Positions 48,932 through 57,411 of a stretch of 64,000 bases of DNA are shown here, piece by piece. The translations under genes were made by a program, and so were the position numbers. Origin of the DNA: Planctomycetia bacterium (GTDB lineage Bacteria; Planctomycetota; Brocadiia; Brocadiales; Brocadiaceae). The DNA lies in contig JABTVC010000001.1 of assembly GCA_015075005.1 (NCBI GenBank), positions 1,550,001 through 1,614,000 on the forward strand. Reading direction: 5' to 3'. The notes beneath the pieces were generated by a model. It saw only the letters and a list, made by a program, of their open reading frames with translations, was not told the DNA's origin and made no database searches. The first letter of the stretch is position 1, and each line of letters begins with the position of its first letter.

Positions 48932-48998
48932 GGAGCAGGAAAGGCTTTCGCCTCTCCCCCACTCCAAACCGTACAGGCGTATCTCCCGCATACGGCTC
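48932..48998 (-). mobile_element. Group II intron 3'-end remnant (domains V and VI)
   Basis: On the minus strand 48998-48966 reads GAGCCGTATGCGGGAGATA then CGCCTGTACGGTTT, the near-invariant layout of group II intron domain V: GAGCCGTA pairs with TACGGTTT and the AGC catalytic triad is kept. It is followed by a domain-VI-like helix 48965-48932 (GGAG...AGAGGCGAAAGCCTTT...CTCC). The usual bulged branch-point A seems replaced by G (TCCTGCTCC). I found no intact maturase ORF or 5' end, so this is a relic. The short plus-strand frames here (48886-49164, 48902-49087) are shadows of it. Confidence 0.65.
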
Positions 48999-49210
48999 CC
49001 CAGTCAGTGTTTATCCTTTTGAAATTGACAGAACAGTTTATGGATCGCAGTATTGGTGGAAAATCCTTCAAATATGTGATACATTAAAATTATATGGTCT
49101 TAAAGATAGCCAACTATCTGTTTTGCAGGAAGGGTTGTTTATGGCGGGGAAAAACATCCGTTGATAATTTGATGAAAAGCCTCATGGAAGGTTTTGAAAG
49201 GAGCAGAGAA

Positions 49211-49759
49211 ATGAAGTACAAGAATATATTCGTTGTTGCGGTTATCTTTTTTTTCTGTTGTAGCGTGCCAGCCGTATTGGATTGCAGTAGTATTTATGGA
49301 GATCATAGCCAAGACGATCATGGTGACCATGGCGATATGCATGGTAAGGGTAAAACCGAAATACGTGGCGTGGTAAGCTCGATTTCCGGGTCAACCATCT
49401 CAGTCCTCGGGATGGATATAGATGTAAACGCCGCAGAAATAGTATTGAAGGATTGCGATGCCTCACTCAGCATTGATGACATTGCCGAAGGCGATATGAT
49501 TGAGGCAAAAGGGAATACGAAGGACGGTTCATTTGTTGCCAGTATTATTAAAATAGAGGGGGCCGGAAAACTGGAGGGAACGGTGGAGGCTGTAAACGAC
49601 GACTCAATAACACTTTTGGGCAACGAGATAGACATCACTTCCGTCAGATGTATCAGGGGGAACCCTACCGTAGGGAAAAAAGCCAGGGTTTATGTAAGAA
49701 ATTCTGTCTCAGGGTTAACCGCACTTGTTGTTCAATCTACCGGAAGAATGGGACACTAA
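49211..49759 (+). CDS. Exported DUF5666-like protein with His/Asp-rich linker
   Basis: A 182-residue protein starting at ATG 49211 (AGGAGCAGAGAA upstream). A signal peptide (NIFVVAVIFFFCCSVPAVL) is followed by a His/Asp-rich linker (DHSQDDHGDHGDMHGKGK) and two beta-barrel-like repeats of the DUF5666 type: EIRGVVSSISGSTISVLGMD and KLEGTVEAVNDDSITLLGNE. The linker could bind metal ions, which fits the Ca2+-type ATPase and iron-binding protein genes nearby, but that is an inference. Confidence 0.72.
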   Translation: MKYKNIFVVAVIFFFCCSVPAVLDCSSIYGDHSQDDHGDHGDMHGKGKTEIRGVVSSISGSTISVLGMDIDVNAAEIVLKDCDASLSIDDIAEGDMIEAKGNTKDGSFVASIIKIEGAGKLEGTVEAVNDDSITLLGNEIDITSVRCIRGNPTVGKKARVYVRNSVSGLTALVVQSTGRMGH

Positions 49760-49869
49760 TTTAATGGCTTTATTGTCTGGATATTAATCGCAGCAGCTAT
49801 TTTCTCCAATATAATAGGGAGACACTCATCAGCTGGCATCAAAAAGAATTAAAGGAAGTTGTTGAAGAC

Positions 49870-52476
49870 ATGAGAACGTCTCTTCAGGGTCTTTCTGCCG
49901 AAGAGGCAAGGAGACGTCTCGATGAATACGGCCCTAATGAGCTGGAAGAGGGTAAGAAAAGGACACTCTTTGGGATGTTCCTTGACCAGTTCAAGGACTT
50001 CATGATCATCGTCCTCATGGTGGCAGCCGTTGTTTCCGGCATCATGGGAGATGCGGCCGATACTATAGCCATTATCGTAATCGTGGTGGTAAATGCCGCA
50101 ATTGGCTTTGTCCAGGAATACAGAGCAGAAAAGGCCATGGAGGCACTGAAGCTTATGGCTGAGCCTTCAGCTACCGTCCTGAGGAACGGAAATCACTCTT
50201 CAATTCCAGCATCTGATGTCGTCCCCGGTGATATTGTACTTCTTGAAGCTGGGAGAGTAATCCCTGCCGACCTGAGGCTCCTTGAATTATCCCAGTTGAA
50301 GGTTGAGGAGGCGGCCCTCACAGGGGAGTCGATCCCCGTAGAAAAGACAACAAGGCCGCTCCATGATGGAGTGATACCCTTGGGAGACAGGCTGAACATG
50401 GCCTACAAGGGGACAGTTGTAAGCTACGGCCGTGGCAAAGGTATTGTTGTGGGCACAGGTATGGAGACGGAACTTGGCCGCATCGCCTCAATGCTTCAGA
50501 CGGAGAAAGAGGTAAAGACACCCTTACAGAAGAGGCTCGCCAGATTCGGTCAGAGGCTTACCATTGCCGTCATTGCCATGTGCGCCATCGTCTTTTCGGT
50601 TGGGATCATGAAGGGAGAGCCGCCAATCCTAATGCTGCTTACAGCCATTTCTCTGGCGGTCGCGGCGATACCGGAAGCTCTTCCGGCCGTTGTTACGATA
50701 TCATTGGCCCTTGGCGCAAGGAAGATGGTCAGTCAGAACGCCCTCATAAGGAAGCTTCCGGCGGTAGAAACACTGGGATCTGTTACTTACATCTGCACCG
50801 ATAAGACAGGAACTCTTACCCTGAATAAGATGATGGCTGAGGAGTTATATGCTGACGGTAAGGTTGTTCAGACAAATATTCTTCCACCCCTCCAGGCTAA
50901 AGGGGAGCAGGAAGGGATTAACCAGATTACCGGTACCGCCCCGTTTACCGCCCTGCTCAAGGCAATAGCCCTGAACAACGATGCAGCCCCTGATACCAAT
51001 GGCAAGGTTATCGGAGACCCCACAGAGGTGGCCCTTTACCTGGTAGCCGATAATGCCGGTTTTAAAAAGACGATAGTGGAAAAGGACAATCCACGGGTCT
51101 CGGAAATACCGTTCGACTCTGACAGAAAGTGCATGACCACCATGCACACGTATCGAAAAGGCGGGTACCGCTCCTTTACAAAAGGTGGTGTAGAGATCAT
51201 CCTGGCTAAATCCATAAATACCTTGACGTCAGAGGGAATTAAGGGTTTAGACAGCGGAGAAATAGCCAGGGAAAGCGAAAGGATGGCTGCCGATGGCCTG
51301 AGGGTCATTGCCGTGGGAACAAGGGAGTGGAATGCCGTTCCGGAAAAGATGAAACATGAGGAAGTGGAGAATGGTCTTACCTTTCTGGGATTGGTTGGTA
51401 TTATGGATCCGCCAAGGGAAGAGGCAAAAGAGGCAGTTTCTCTTTGTAAGTCTGCCGGGATAAAACCCGTTATGATAACGGGCGATCACCCTGCAACTGC
51501 CAGGGCTATAGCGAGAAGTCTCGGAATAATAGATGACGGTGGAGAGGTTATCACAGGAACTCATCTCGAAAGGCTTTCCATTGATGAGCTCGGAGAAAAA
51601 GTGGAAGAGATAAGGGTATATGCCAGGGTTGCCCCTGAGCAGAAGCTAAAGATCGTGAAGGCCCTTCAGGACAAGGGACAGTTTGTCGCTATGACCGGAG
51701 ATGGCGTAAACGATGCGCCGGCGCTAAAGAGGGCAGATATAGGTATTGCTATGGGTATTACCGGGACCGATGTCTCAAAAGAGGCGGCGCACATGATCCT
51801 CCTCGATGACAACTTTGCCACTATAGTAAAGGCGGTTAAGGAGGGAAGGAGGATATTCGACAATATAAGAAATTTCATAAAGTACACCATGACAAGCAAT
51901 TCAGGAGAGATATGGTCTATATTCCTCGCTCCGTTCCTGGGCCTTCCCATACCGTTTTTGCCCATCCATATCCTCTGGATTAATCTTGTAACCGACGGGC
52001 TTCCAGGGCTTGCCCTTGCTGCGGAAAAGGCCGGCAAGGACACTATGAAGAGACCTCCGCGGCATCCCCAGGAAAGCATATTCTCCCATGGACTTGGCAT
52101 ATCTATCGTCTGGGTAGGCCTCTTGATGGGAGGGGTTACTCTGTTTACCCAGGCATGGGCAATAACAACCGGCCATTCTCACTGGCAGACAATGGCATTT
52201 ACGGTCCTCTGCCTCTCTCAGATGGGGAATATCCTTGCAATCCGCTCCGAGAAGGAGTCGCTTTTCAGTCTGGGGATATTCTCCAACAGGCCACTGATTG
52301 GGGCTGTTATTTTGACCTTTGCCTTACAAATGGCGACGATATACGTCCCGTTCCTGCAGCCGATATTCAAGACGGAGGCCCTTACCTTCGGCGAATTAAC
52401 ATTTACCCTCGCTATATCACCTGTCGTCTTTATAGCGGTGGAGATCGAGAAGTATTTCAAGCGGAGGAGTTTTTGA
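49870..52476 (+). CDS. Calcium-type cation P-ATPase (P2-type)
   Basis: An 868-residue P-type ATPase with LTGESIPVEK, AAIPEALPAVVT in M4, the phosphorylation motif CTDKTGTLTLNKM, MITGDHPATARAIA, GDGVNDAPALKRADIGIAM and ten predicted membrane segments. The N-terminus SAEEARRRLDEYGPNEL and the M4/M6 motifs (NLVTDGLPGLALA) fit Ca2+ pumps of the SERCA/PMR1 group. It exports Ca2+ or Mn2+ from the cytoplasm. Codon usage is more GC-rich than its neighbours, suggesting transfer. Its TGA overlaps the ATG of the octaheme cytochrome gene (TGATG), so the two are translationally coupled. Confidence 0.93.
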   Translation: MRTSLQGLSAEEARRRLDEYGPNELEEGKKRTLFGMFLDQFKDFMIIVLMVAAVVSGIMGDAADTIAIIVIVVVNAAIGFVQEYRAEKAMEALKLMAEPSATVLRNGNHSSIPASDVVPGDIVLLEAGRVIPADLRLLELSQLKVEEAALTGESIPVEKTTRPLHDGVIPLGDRLNMAYKGTVVSYGRGKGIVVGTGMETELGRIASMLQTEKEVKTPLQKRLARFGQRLTIAVIAMCAIVFSVGIMKGEPPILMLLTAISLAVAAIPEALPAVVTISLALGARKMVSQNALIRKLPAVETLGSVTYICTDKTGTLTLNKMMAEELYADGKVVQTNILPPLQAKGEQEGINQITGTAPFTALLKAIALNNDAAPDTNGKVIGDPTEVALYLVADNAGFKKTIVEKDNPRVSEIPFDSDRKCMTTMHTYRKGGYRSFTKGGVEIILAKSINTLTSEGIKGLDSGEIARESERMAADGLRVIAVGTREWNAVPEKMKHEEVENGLTFLGLVGIMDPPREEAKEAVSLCKSAGIKPVMITGDHPATARAIARSLGIIDDGGEVITGTHLERLSIDELGEKVEEIRVYARVAPEQKLKIVKALQDKGQFVAMTGDGVNDAPALKRADIGIAMGITGTDVSKEAAHMILLDDNFATIVKAVKEGRRIFDNIRNFIKYTMTSNSGEIWSIFLAPFLGLPIPFLPIHILWINLVTDGLPGLALAAEKAGKDTMKRPPRHPQESIFSHGLGISIVWVGLLMGGVTLFTQAWAITTGHSHWQTMAFTVLCLSQMGNILAIRSEKESLFSLGIFSNRPLIGAVILTFALQMATIYVPFLQPIFKTEALTFGELTFTLAISPVVFIAVEIEKYFKRRSF

Positions 52477-54140
52477 TGAAGCAACAGTTTATATTTGCTA
52501 TTTGTTTAGTTTCACTGTTTGTGTATCCCAGAGTAACGCCTGCCGATCAGGAAAGTCCAGTGTACATTCAATCCGTTTTTGAAGAACACTCTCATATAAA
52601 TTTGTTACGTTACCTTGACTATGCGACCGTGACCTCTGATGATCGGCTTAGCAGCAGACATGTAAAAACAACTCCTGAAATGACTTCCATAAGAGCGGTC
52701 ATGGATAGGCCGGTTTCTGGAGATACCGTTCCGGAAACCTTGCATTCCGTTTTGAGTGAACAAACCCAGGTATGTCTGCTTTGTCATAAGAACACCACCC
52801 CCGGTATCGTAGAGGACTGGCTTACCAGCAGACATGCAAAAACAACCCCGGATATGGCCATCTCAAAACCTGTCCTGGAGAGGCGGGTTTCAAGCAATAC
52901 CATTCCGGAAAACTTCAGGTCTGTTGTCGTTGGCTGCTATGAGTGCCATAGCCAGAATGCTTCAGCACATAAGGACAACTTTGAACACTTTGGATTCAGG
53001 ATCAATGTGATTGTTTCTCCAAATGACTGCCGGACATGTCACCCTGTTGAGGCGGATCAATTTGCCATGAGCAAAAAAGCACACGCACTGGACAACCTTC
53101 AGAAGAACCCGCTGTATCACACCATGGTTGAAACCGGCCTCAGTTCAAAAGCAGGCAAAGATGATTCCATGCTTTCTATTACGGCATCAGAAAATTCAAA
53201 GGCTGAAAGTTGTTATGGCTGCCATGGTACAGAGGTCACGGTAAGAGGCATGAAAAAAGTGTCTACCGATTTGGGAGAGATCGAAGTCCCCGACCTTGCC
53301 AACTGGCCCAATCAGGGGGTAGGAAGGATTAATCCCGACGGCAGTTCCGGGGCATGTACTGCATGCCATCCAAGGCATAGCTTTTCCATAGAGATAGCCA
53401 GAAAACCGTATACGTGTTCCCAATGCCATCTCGAACCGGATACCCCTGCATTTGAAGTTTACGAAGAAAGCAAGCACGGGAATATTTTTAATTCGAAACA
53501 GCATGAATGGAACTGGAACAACGTCCCCTGGAGAATCGGCAAGGATTTTCAAGCCCCTACCTGTGCTACCTGCCATAATAGCCTCATTACCACGGCTGAT
53601 GGCAGGGTTGTTGCATCAAGAACCCACGATTTCGGATCGAGGATGTGGGTCAGGTTATTTGGACTTCCCTACTCCCATCCACAACCAAAGAGTGGTCAGA
53701 CCTATAGAATTAAAAACAAGGATGGTTTACCTCTACCAACAACTTTTACGGGAGAATTGGCCTCTGAATATCTCATCAGTAAAGAGGAACAACTACGGCG
53801 TCAAAACGAAATGAAAACAATATGCCGGTGCTGCCATAATACTGATTGGATCAACCAACACTTTGCCAAGCTGGACATTACCATTGCTGAAACAGATAAG
53901 GCGGTCTTAGCGGCTACGCAATTGCTTCAAAAGGCATGGAGCACGGGATTGGCAGACCCTTCGAATCCTTTTGATGAAATGATTGAACACGATTGGATAA
54001 AGCAGTGGCTTTACTATGCCAACTCGGTACGATTTGGTTCGGCTATGGGGGGGCCTGACTATGCAACCTTTAAAAATGGCTGGCTGGAGTTGACAGCAAA
54101 CTTGTGTAAGATACGGGATTATATCGAAACCAAAAAATGA
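52476..54140 (+). CDS. Octaheme c-type cytochrome of the hydroxylamine oxidoreductase (HAO) family
   Basis: A 554-residue exported protein (signal peptide FIFAICLVSLFVYPRVTPA) with exactly eight CxxCH motifs: CLLCH, CYECH, CRTCH, CYGCH, CTACH, CSQCH, CATCH and CRCCH. HAO-family phrases are clear: TPGIVEDWLTSRHAKT, FGLPYSHPQPKSGQTYRI, CRCCHNTDWINQHFAKLD and GGPDYATFKNGW. HAO relatives oxidise hydroxylamine or hydrazine, or reduce nitrite; Tyr residues near WLYYANSVRF and GGPDY are candidates for the heme cross-link, so an oxidative role is possible but unproven. Residues 59-92 repeat residues 118-150 without a heme site. The frame is open upstream to 52155, but the coupled ATG gives the signal peptide. 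Confidence 0.93.
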   Translation: MKQQFIFAICLVSLFVYPRVTPADQESPVYIQSVFEEHSHINLLRYLDYATVTSDDRLSSRHVKTTPEMTSIRAVMDRPVSGDTVPETLHSVLSEQTQVCLLCHKNTTPGIVEDWLTSRHAKTTPDMAISKPVLERRVSSNTIPENFRSVVVGCYECHSQNASAHKDNFEHFGFRINVIVSPNDCRTCHPVEADQFAMSKKAHALDNLQKNPLYHTMVETGLSSKAGKDDSMLSITASENSKAESCYGCHGTEVTVRGMKKVSTDLGEIEVPDLANWPNQGVGRINPDGSSGACTACHPRHSFSIEIARKPYTCSQCHLEPDTPAFEVYEESKHGNIFNSKQHEWNWNNVPWRIGKDFQAPTCATCHNSLITTADGRVVASRTHDFGSRMWVRLFGLPYSHPQPKSGQTYRIKNKDGLPLPTTFTGELASEYLISKEEQLRRQNEMKTICRCCHNTDWINQHFAKLDITIAETDKAVLAATQLLQKAWSTGLADPSNPFDEMIEHDWIKQWLYYANSVRFGSAMGGPDYATFKNGWLELTANLCKIRDYIETKK

Positions 54141-54285
54141 GTATTGCTTAATAATTTACTTGAAATAAATTAATTGACAATTTCGATAGAAAAGGCTACC
54201 CTTATGTTTTACGTATGCTAAAAGTTTCTATTGCCTGGGGAATTCAGGTTCTCTATTTAAGGTTTTGAAAGGAGGATAAGAAAGT

Positions 54286-54825
54286 ATGTTGGACAAGAAA
54301 ATTTTTGGAATGGTTGCATCTGTAATTATGGCTGTTAGCGTAATAAACTGGATTGGTAATCTGGCTTATGCCGAAGAAGTACACAAACATAGTGAAAAGG
54401 CAATGGCCCCCACACATCAAACAGTAGAGGAGTTCGTTTGTCCTTCTTGTAAAGAAGTACGTGTGAGCCCGGAAAAAGGGAAGACACTTGCAGCAATGCG
54501 TATGGTCTGCCCGGATTGCAAAAATGAGATAGGAGAGTTTTCTGTTCATCATTGTGATCACTGCGGAACCGATGTCTTGGTATGCCCGAAATGTATAGCT
54601 GCCGCAGCTGAGTTAAAAGCTGCAACGATGGAGGGAAAATGTCCCAAATGTAAGCAAGTGCGGAGGAGACCTATCAAAGGAAAGGCATTAGCGGGATGGG
54701 AAATGAAATGCCCTGATTGTAAGAAAAAGTCAAAGGAAATGCTCATTGAACATTGTGATGAATGTGGCGCAGATTTTCTGGCCTGCCCAATTTGCCTGAA
54801 GGAACAGGTAAAGGGAGCAAGATAG
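54286..54825 (+). CDS. Exported CxxC-rich protein with two duplicated zinc-ribbon-like units
   Basis: A 179-residue protein with AAAGGAGGA before the ATG and a signal-like segment (GMVASVIMAVSVINWIGNLA). Two similar units follow. Unit 1 has CPSC, CPDC, CDHC and CPKC; unit 2 has CPKC, CPDC, CDEC and CPIC, giving eight CxxC pairs. None is followed by His, so they are not heme c sites. Each unit also has a KGK(T/A)LA phrase between its first two pairs. Zinc or Fe-S binding is likely; the function is unknown. It follows the octaheme gene by 145 bases and may be linked to it. Confidence 0.75.
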   Translation: MLDKKIFGMVASVIMAVSVINWIGNLAYAEEVHKHSEKAMAPTHQTVEEFVCPSCKEVRVSPEKGKTLAAMRMVCPDCKNEIGEFSVHHCDHCGTDVLVCPKCIAAAAELKAATMEGKCPKCKQVRRRPIKGKALAGWEMKCPDCKKKSKEMLIEHCDECGADFLACPICLKEQVKGAR

Positions 54826-54860
54826 ATTTTATCTGTTTTTATTTACACGTCATGAAAGAT

Positions 54861-54902
54861 AAAGGCTTACGCAATTAAAAAAAATTGCGTAAGCCTTTTT
54901 TT
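54861..54902. terminator. Bidirectional terminator between convergent genes
   Basis: AAAGGCTTACGCAATT (54861-54876) pairs perfectly with AATTGCGTAAGCCTTT (54883-54898), with T-run after and A-run before. It separates the plus-strand CxxC-rich gene from the minus-strand TPR lipoprotein gene and can serve both. Confidence 0.93.
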
Positions 54903-54970
54903 GGGGGTAGATTTCTTTAAAGCCACTTTTTCTTCTGTTTAAAAATAAGTGCATTTTTATTTGTAAAATT

Positions 54971-55708
54971 TTAATGGGAAAAAGCTGCCCCATGTGACGG
55001 ATACATTTTTTTCTCAGCCTCATATTTTTTGAATTGATTGAATTCTTCCTCTGCCTCGGCGCTCATTCCTTTTAGCAAATAAACAACACCGAGATAATTA
55101 TGTGCAGTTCCCAGCTTTGCATCTAACTCCAGGGCTTTTTTGTGGGCATCTACGGCCTCGTCTAATTTTTTCTGTTTACAATACGTTAACCCGAGTTCGT
55201 TATATGCTGGAGCAAGATTAGGGTTGAGTGATAAGGCTTTTTTCTGCATCTTAACTGCATCTTCAAATTGTTCATTCATACGATAGACAACACCCAAACT
55301 ATGATATATCAGAGGGTCATCAGGCTTCAACTCCAACTCTTTTCGATATATCGCACCAGCCTTATCAAATCTGGCTAGTGTATAATACGCCTTTCCAAGT
55401 TTTTCGTATACATTAACCATGGTTGGTTCAAGTTCCAGGGCTTTCTCCCATGCTGCAATCGCATCGTCGAATCCACCCTTTTTGATCTTTTCCAGTCCGT
55501 AGCTGTAATACTCTGCTGCCGTCATTTTTTCCGGGAGCACAACTTCTTTCCTGGTCTCATGGGTATCAGAACCTTCTTCGGTTACTGCCTCCCTATTTGC
55601 AACCTCAACACTTTCAGATACCTCCTTTTTACTACAACCATAGAGAGACAAAAACACAAAGGTACTGGCAATTGCAATGAACGGTAATTTTTTTCCTGTC
55701 ATTCCCAT
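54971..55708 (-). CDS. TPR-repeat lipoprotein
   Basis: A 245-residue protein with a lipoprotein signal (FVFLSLYGC, lipobox LYGC) and an acidic linker. From about residue 60 it carries five TPR units with the usual pattern, for example AAEYYSYGLEKIKKGGFDDA, MVNVYEKLGKAYYTLARFDK, PLIYHSLGVVYRMNEQFEDA, APAYNELGLTYCKQKKLDEA and GTAHNYLGVVYLLKGMSAEA. TPR lipoproteins commonly scaffold envelope complexes; the partner is not known. Confidence 0.88.
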   Translation of the reverse strand: MGMTGKKLPFIAIASTFVFLSLYGCSKKEVSESVEVANREAVTEEGSDTHETRKEVVLPEKMTAAEYYSYGLEKIKKGGFDDAIAAWEKALELEPTMVNVYEKLGKAYYTLARFDKAGAIYRKELELKPDDPLIYHSLGVVYRMNEQFEDAVKMQKKALSLNPNLAPAYNELGLTYCKQKKLDEAVDAHKKALELDAKLGTAHNYLGVVYLLKGMSAEAEEEFNQFKKYEAEKKMYPSHGAAFSH

Positions 55709-55801
55709 CTTCTTTTATTCTCCAATATAACTTATGATTATTGCGCAAGAATGCACGTACAATATAACCTGCGAACGTTTAAAAAATCTAAAACTTCCTT
55801 A

Positions 55802-56815
55802 TCAGGACATCCGTTGTGCCATGAAAGATGCAATCTCTTTAAATATTGCTTTATTTTCTAACGGAATCTCGTCAATCGTCTTGTAAGCCTGCCTTACCAA
55901 ATCTTCCGCAAATTCCTGGGCATGTTGTATTGCGCCGTACTTATTATATACATCCAGCACCCATTGTATATCGGTATCTGTTGTTTCATCCCTGGGTTTT
56001 AACATGATTTCGCGCAAATGTTTCTTGTCTTCCGCGCAAGCGACCTGCAATGCATATGAGTATAAAAAGCTTGCCTTGCCTTCCTTTACATCGGAACCGA
56101 TAACCCCTCCTCGTCCCTTGCCGTGTGTGAGATCAATGAGATCATCCCTGATCTGAAAAGCAGGACCCATCGTCTTGCCAAGCATCCATATCTTCTCTAA
56201 AACTTTTTCCGAAACTCCGGAGACAACAGCCCCGCCAACCATACCACACGCGAGATAGTAACCCGTCTTGAGTTCTACCATTTCCATATATTTAGCGACT
56301 GAAAAATCTTCTGCAGCCCTTGCATTGATATCAAGCGCCTGACCTTCCACGGTTTTTTCATAGGTCGTTGTAAGTACCTGCAATAATTTTATCTTTTTTT
56401 CTACTGAAATGGGACTTGCCAGTGTAGTTTTGTAGGCACACGCGAGAAGATAATCTCCTGCATTAATCGCATTGGCAACACCATATTTTACCCATACCGT
56501 AGGCTGATCACGCCTTACCGTGTCGCCGTCCTCAATATCGTCATGGATGAGAAACATGTTGTGCATAGTCTCTATGGCAAGTGCGAAATTGACCGCCTCA
56601 AGATGATTCCCCCCCAATGCCTCACAGGTAATCAAACAGAGTGCAGGCCTCACCCTTTTCCCCCCTGTTCTCATGTGGTGCCATATAGGCTCACACAAAT
56701 AATCGTTCCGGTCTGGCGGGATGAGGTCTTTTAACAATTCATTTATCTTTGCACCGTAAAACCTGATAGATTCCTCTATGAGCATATCTAAGCCTGATCC
56801 TTTACATAACGCCAC
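55802..56815 (-). CDS. Polyprenyl diphosphate synthase
   Basis: About 337 residues of trans-isoprenyl diphosphate synthase. The first Asp-rich motif is in FLIHDDIEDGDTVRRDQPTV and the second in FQIRDDLIDLTHGKGRGG, and GGKRVRPALCLITCEALGG is present. It builds geranylgeranyl or longer prenyl diphosphates from IPP for quinones or other prenyl lipids; the product length cannot be told. I use the GTG at 56815; an ATG at 56785 is an alternative start. It is the last gene of a minus-strand run with hemW and efp. Confidence 0.92.
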   Translation of the reverse strand: MALCKGSGLDMLIEESIRFYGAKINELLKDLIPPDRNDYLCEPIWHHMRTGGKRVRPALCLITCEALGGNHLEAVNFALAIETMHNMFLIHDDIEDGDTVRRDQPTVWVKYGVANAINAGDYLLACAYKTTLASPISVEKKIKLLQVLTTTYEKTVEGQALDINARAAEDFSVAKYMEMVELKTGYYLACGMVGGAVVSGVSEKVLEKIWMLGKTMGPAFQIRDDLIDLTHGKGRGGVIGSDVKEGKASFLYSYALQVACAEDKKHLREIMLKPRDETTDTDIQWVLDVYNKYGAIQHAQEFAEDLVRQAYKTIDEIPLENKAIFKEIASFMAQRMS

Positions 56816-56821
56816 TGATAG

Positions 56822-57379
56822 CTATTCCCTACCAAGGAACTCGCCGGTTCTTGTATCCACCTTAATCATTTCGCCATTATTGATGAATAAAGGAACCTTT
56901 ACCACAAGCCCTGTCTCCATTTTTGCGGGCTTATACACATTCACTACAGTATCTCCTTTCATGCCTGGGTCTGTTTCAACGATTTTTAAAACAACCGACG
57001 TCGGTAATTCTACCGAAATCGCCTTACCCTCATAAAAGGCAATTTTTGCCTTATTATTTAAGGTCATGTAAGGCATGGCATCTTCAACCGCCTCTTTCGG
57101 TAACAATATTTGCTCATAATTTTCCGTATCCATGAAGCAATAATTCTCTCCATCCTTATACAGATACTCCATCTCCCGATGCTCCAGAAACACATCCTCT
57201 ATTTTATCCGTAGACCGGAACCGTTTTTGAACCACGCTTCCCTGCTTCAGGCTTTTTAGTTTTGCCTGCACCATACCACGCCAGTTTCCCGGGGTTACGT
57301 GTTGGTAATCAACCACCAAATATAATTCACCGTCCATTTTTATTACGGTACCCCTTTTAATTTCTGTAGCGCTTACCAA
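56822..57379 (-). CDS. efp: Elongation factor P
   Basis: A 185-residue EF-P. The TTG start at 57379 has GGGGAG eight bases upstream and gives the normal family length; the longer open frame reaches back into hemW. Domain I begins SATEIKRGTVIKMDGELYLV and has HVTPGNWRGMVQAKLK, with Trp34-like context in place of the Lys seen at the loop tip in some species. The C-terminus DTVVNVYKPAKMETGLVVKV and VDTRTGEFLGRE is typical. It relieves ribosome stalling at polyproline. Confidence 0.94.
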   Translation of the reverse strand: MVSATEIKRGTVIKMDGELYLVVDYQHVTPGNWRGMVQAKLKSLKQGSVVQKRFRSTDKIEDVFLEHREMEYLYKDGENYCFMDTENYEQILLPKEAVEDAMPYMTLNNKAKIAFYEGKAISVELPTSVVLKIVETDPGMKGDTVVNVYKPAKMETGLVVKVPLFINNGEMIKVDTRTGEFLGRE

Positions 57380-57411
57380 TGTAATAACTCCCCAATAAAA
57401 TTTAAAAAACC

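Noticed and set aside
48902..49087. Plus-strand short ORFs after the iron-binding protein gene
   Set aside because: They are translations of the antisense strand of the group II intron domain V/VI relic.
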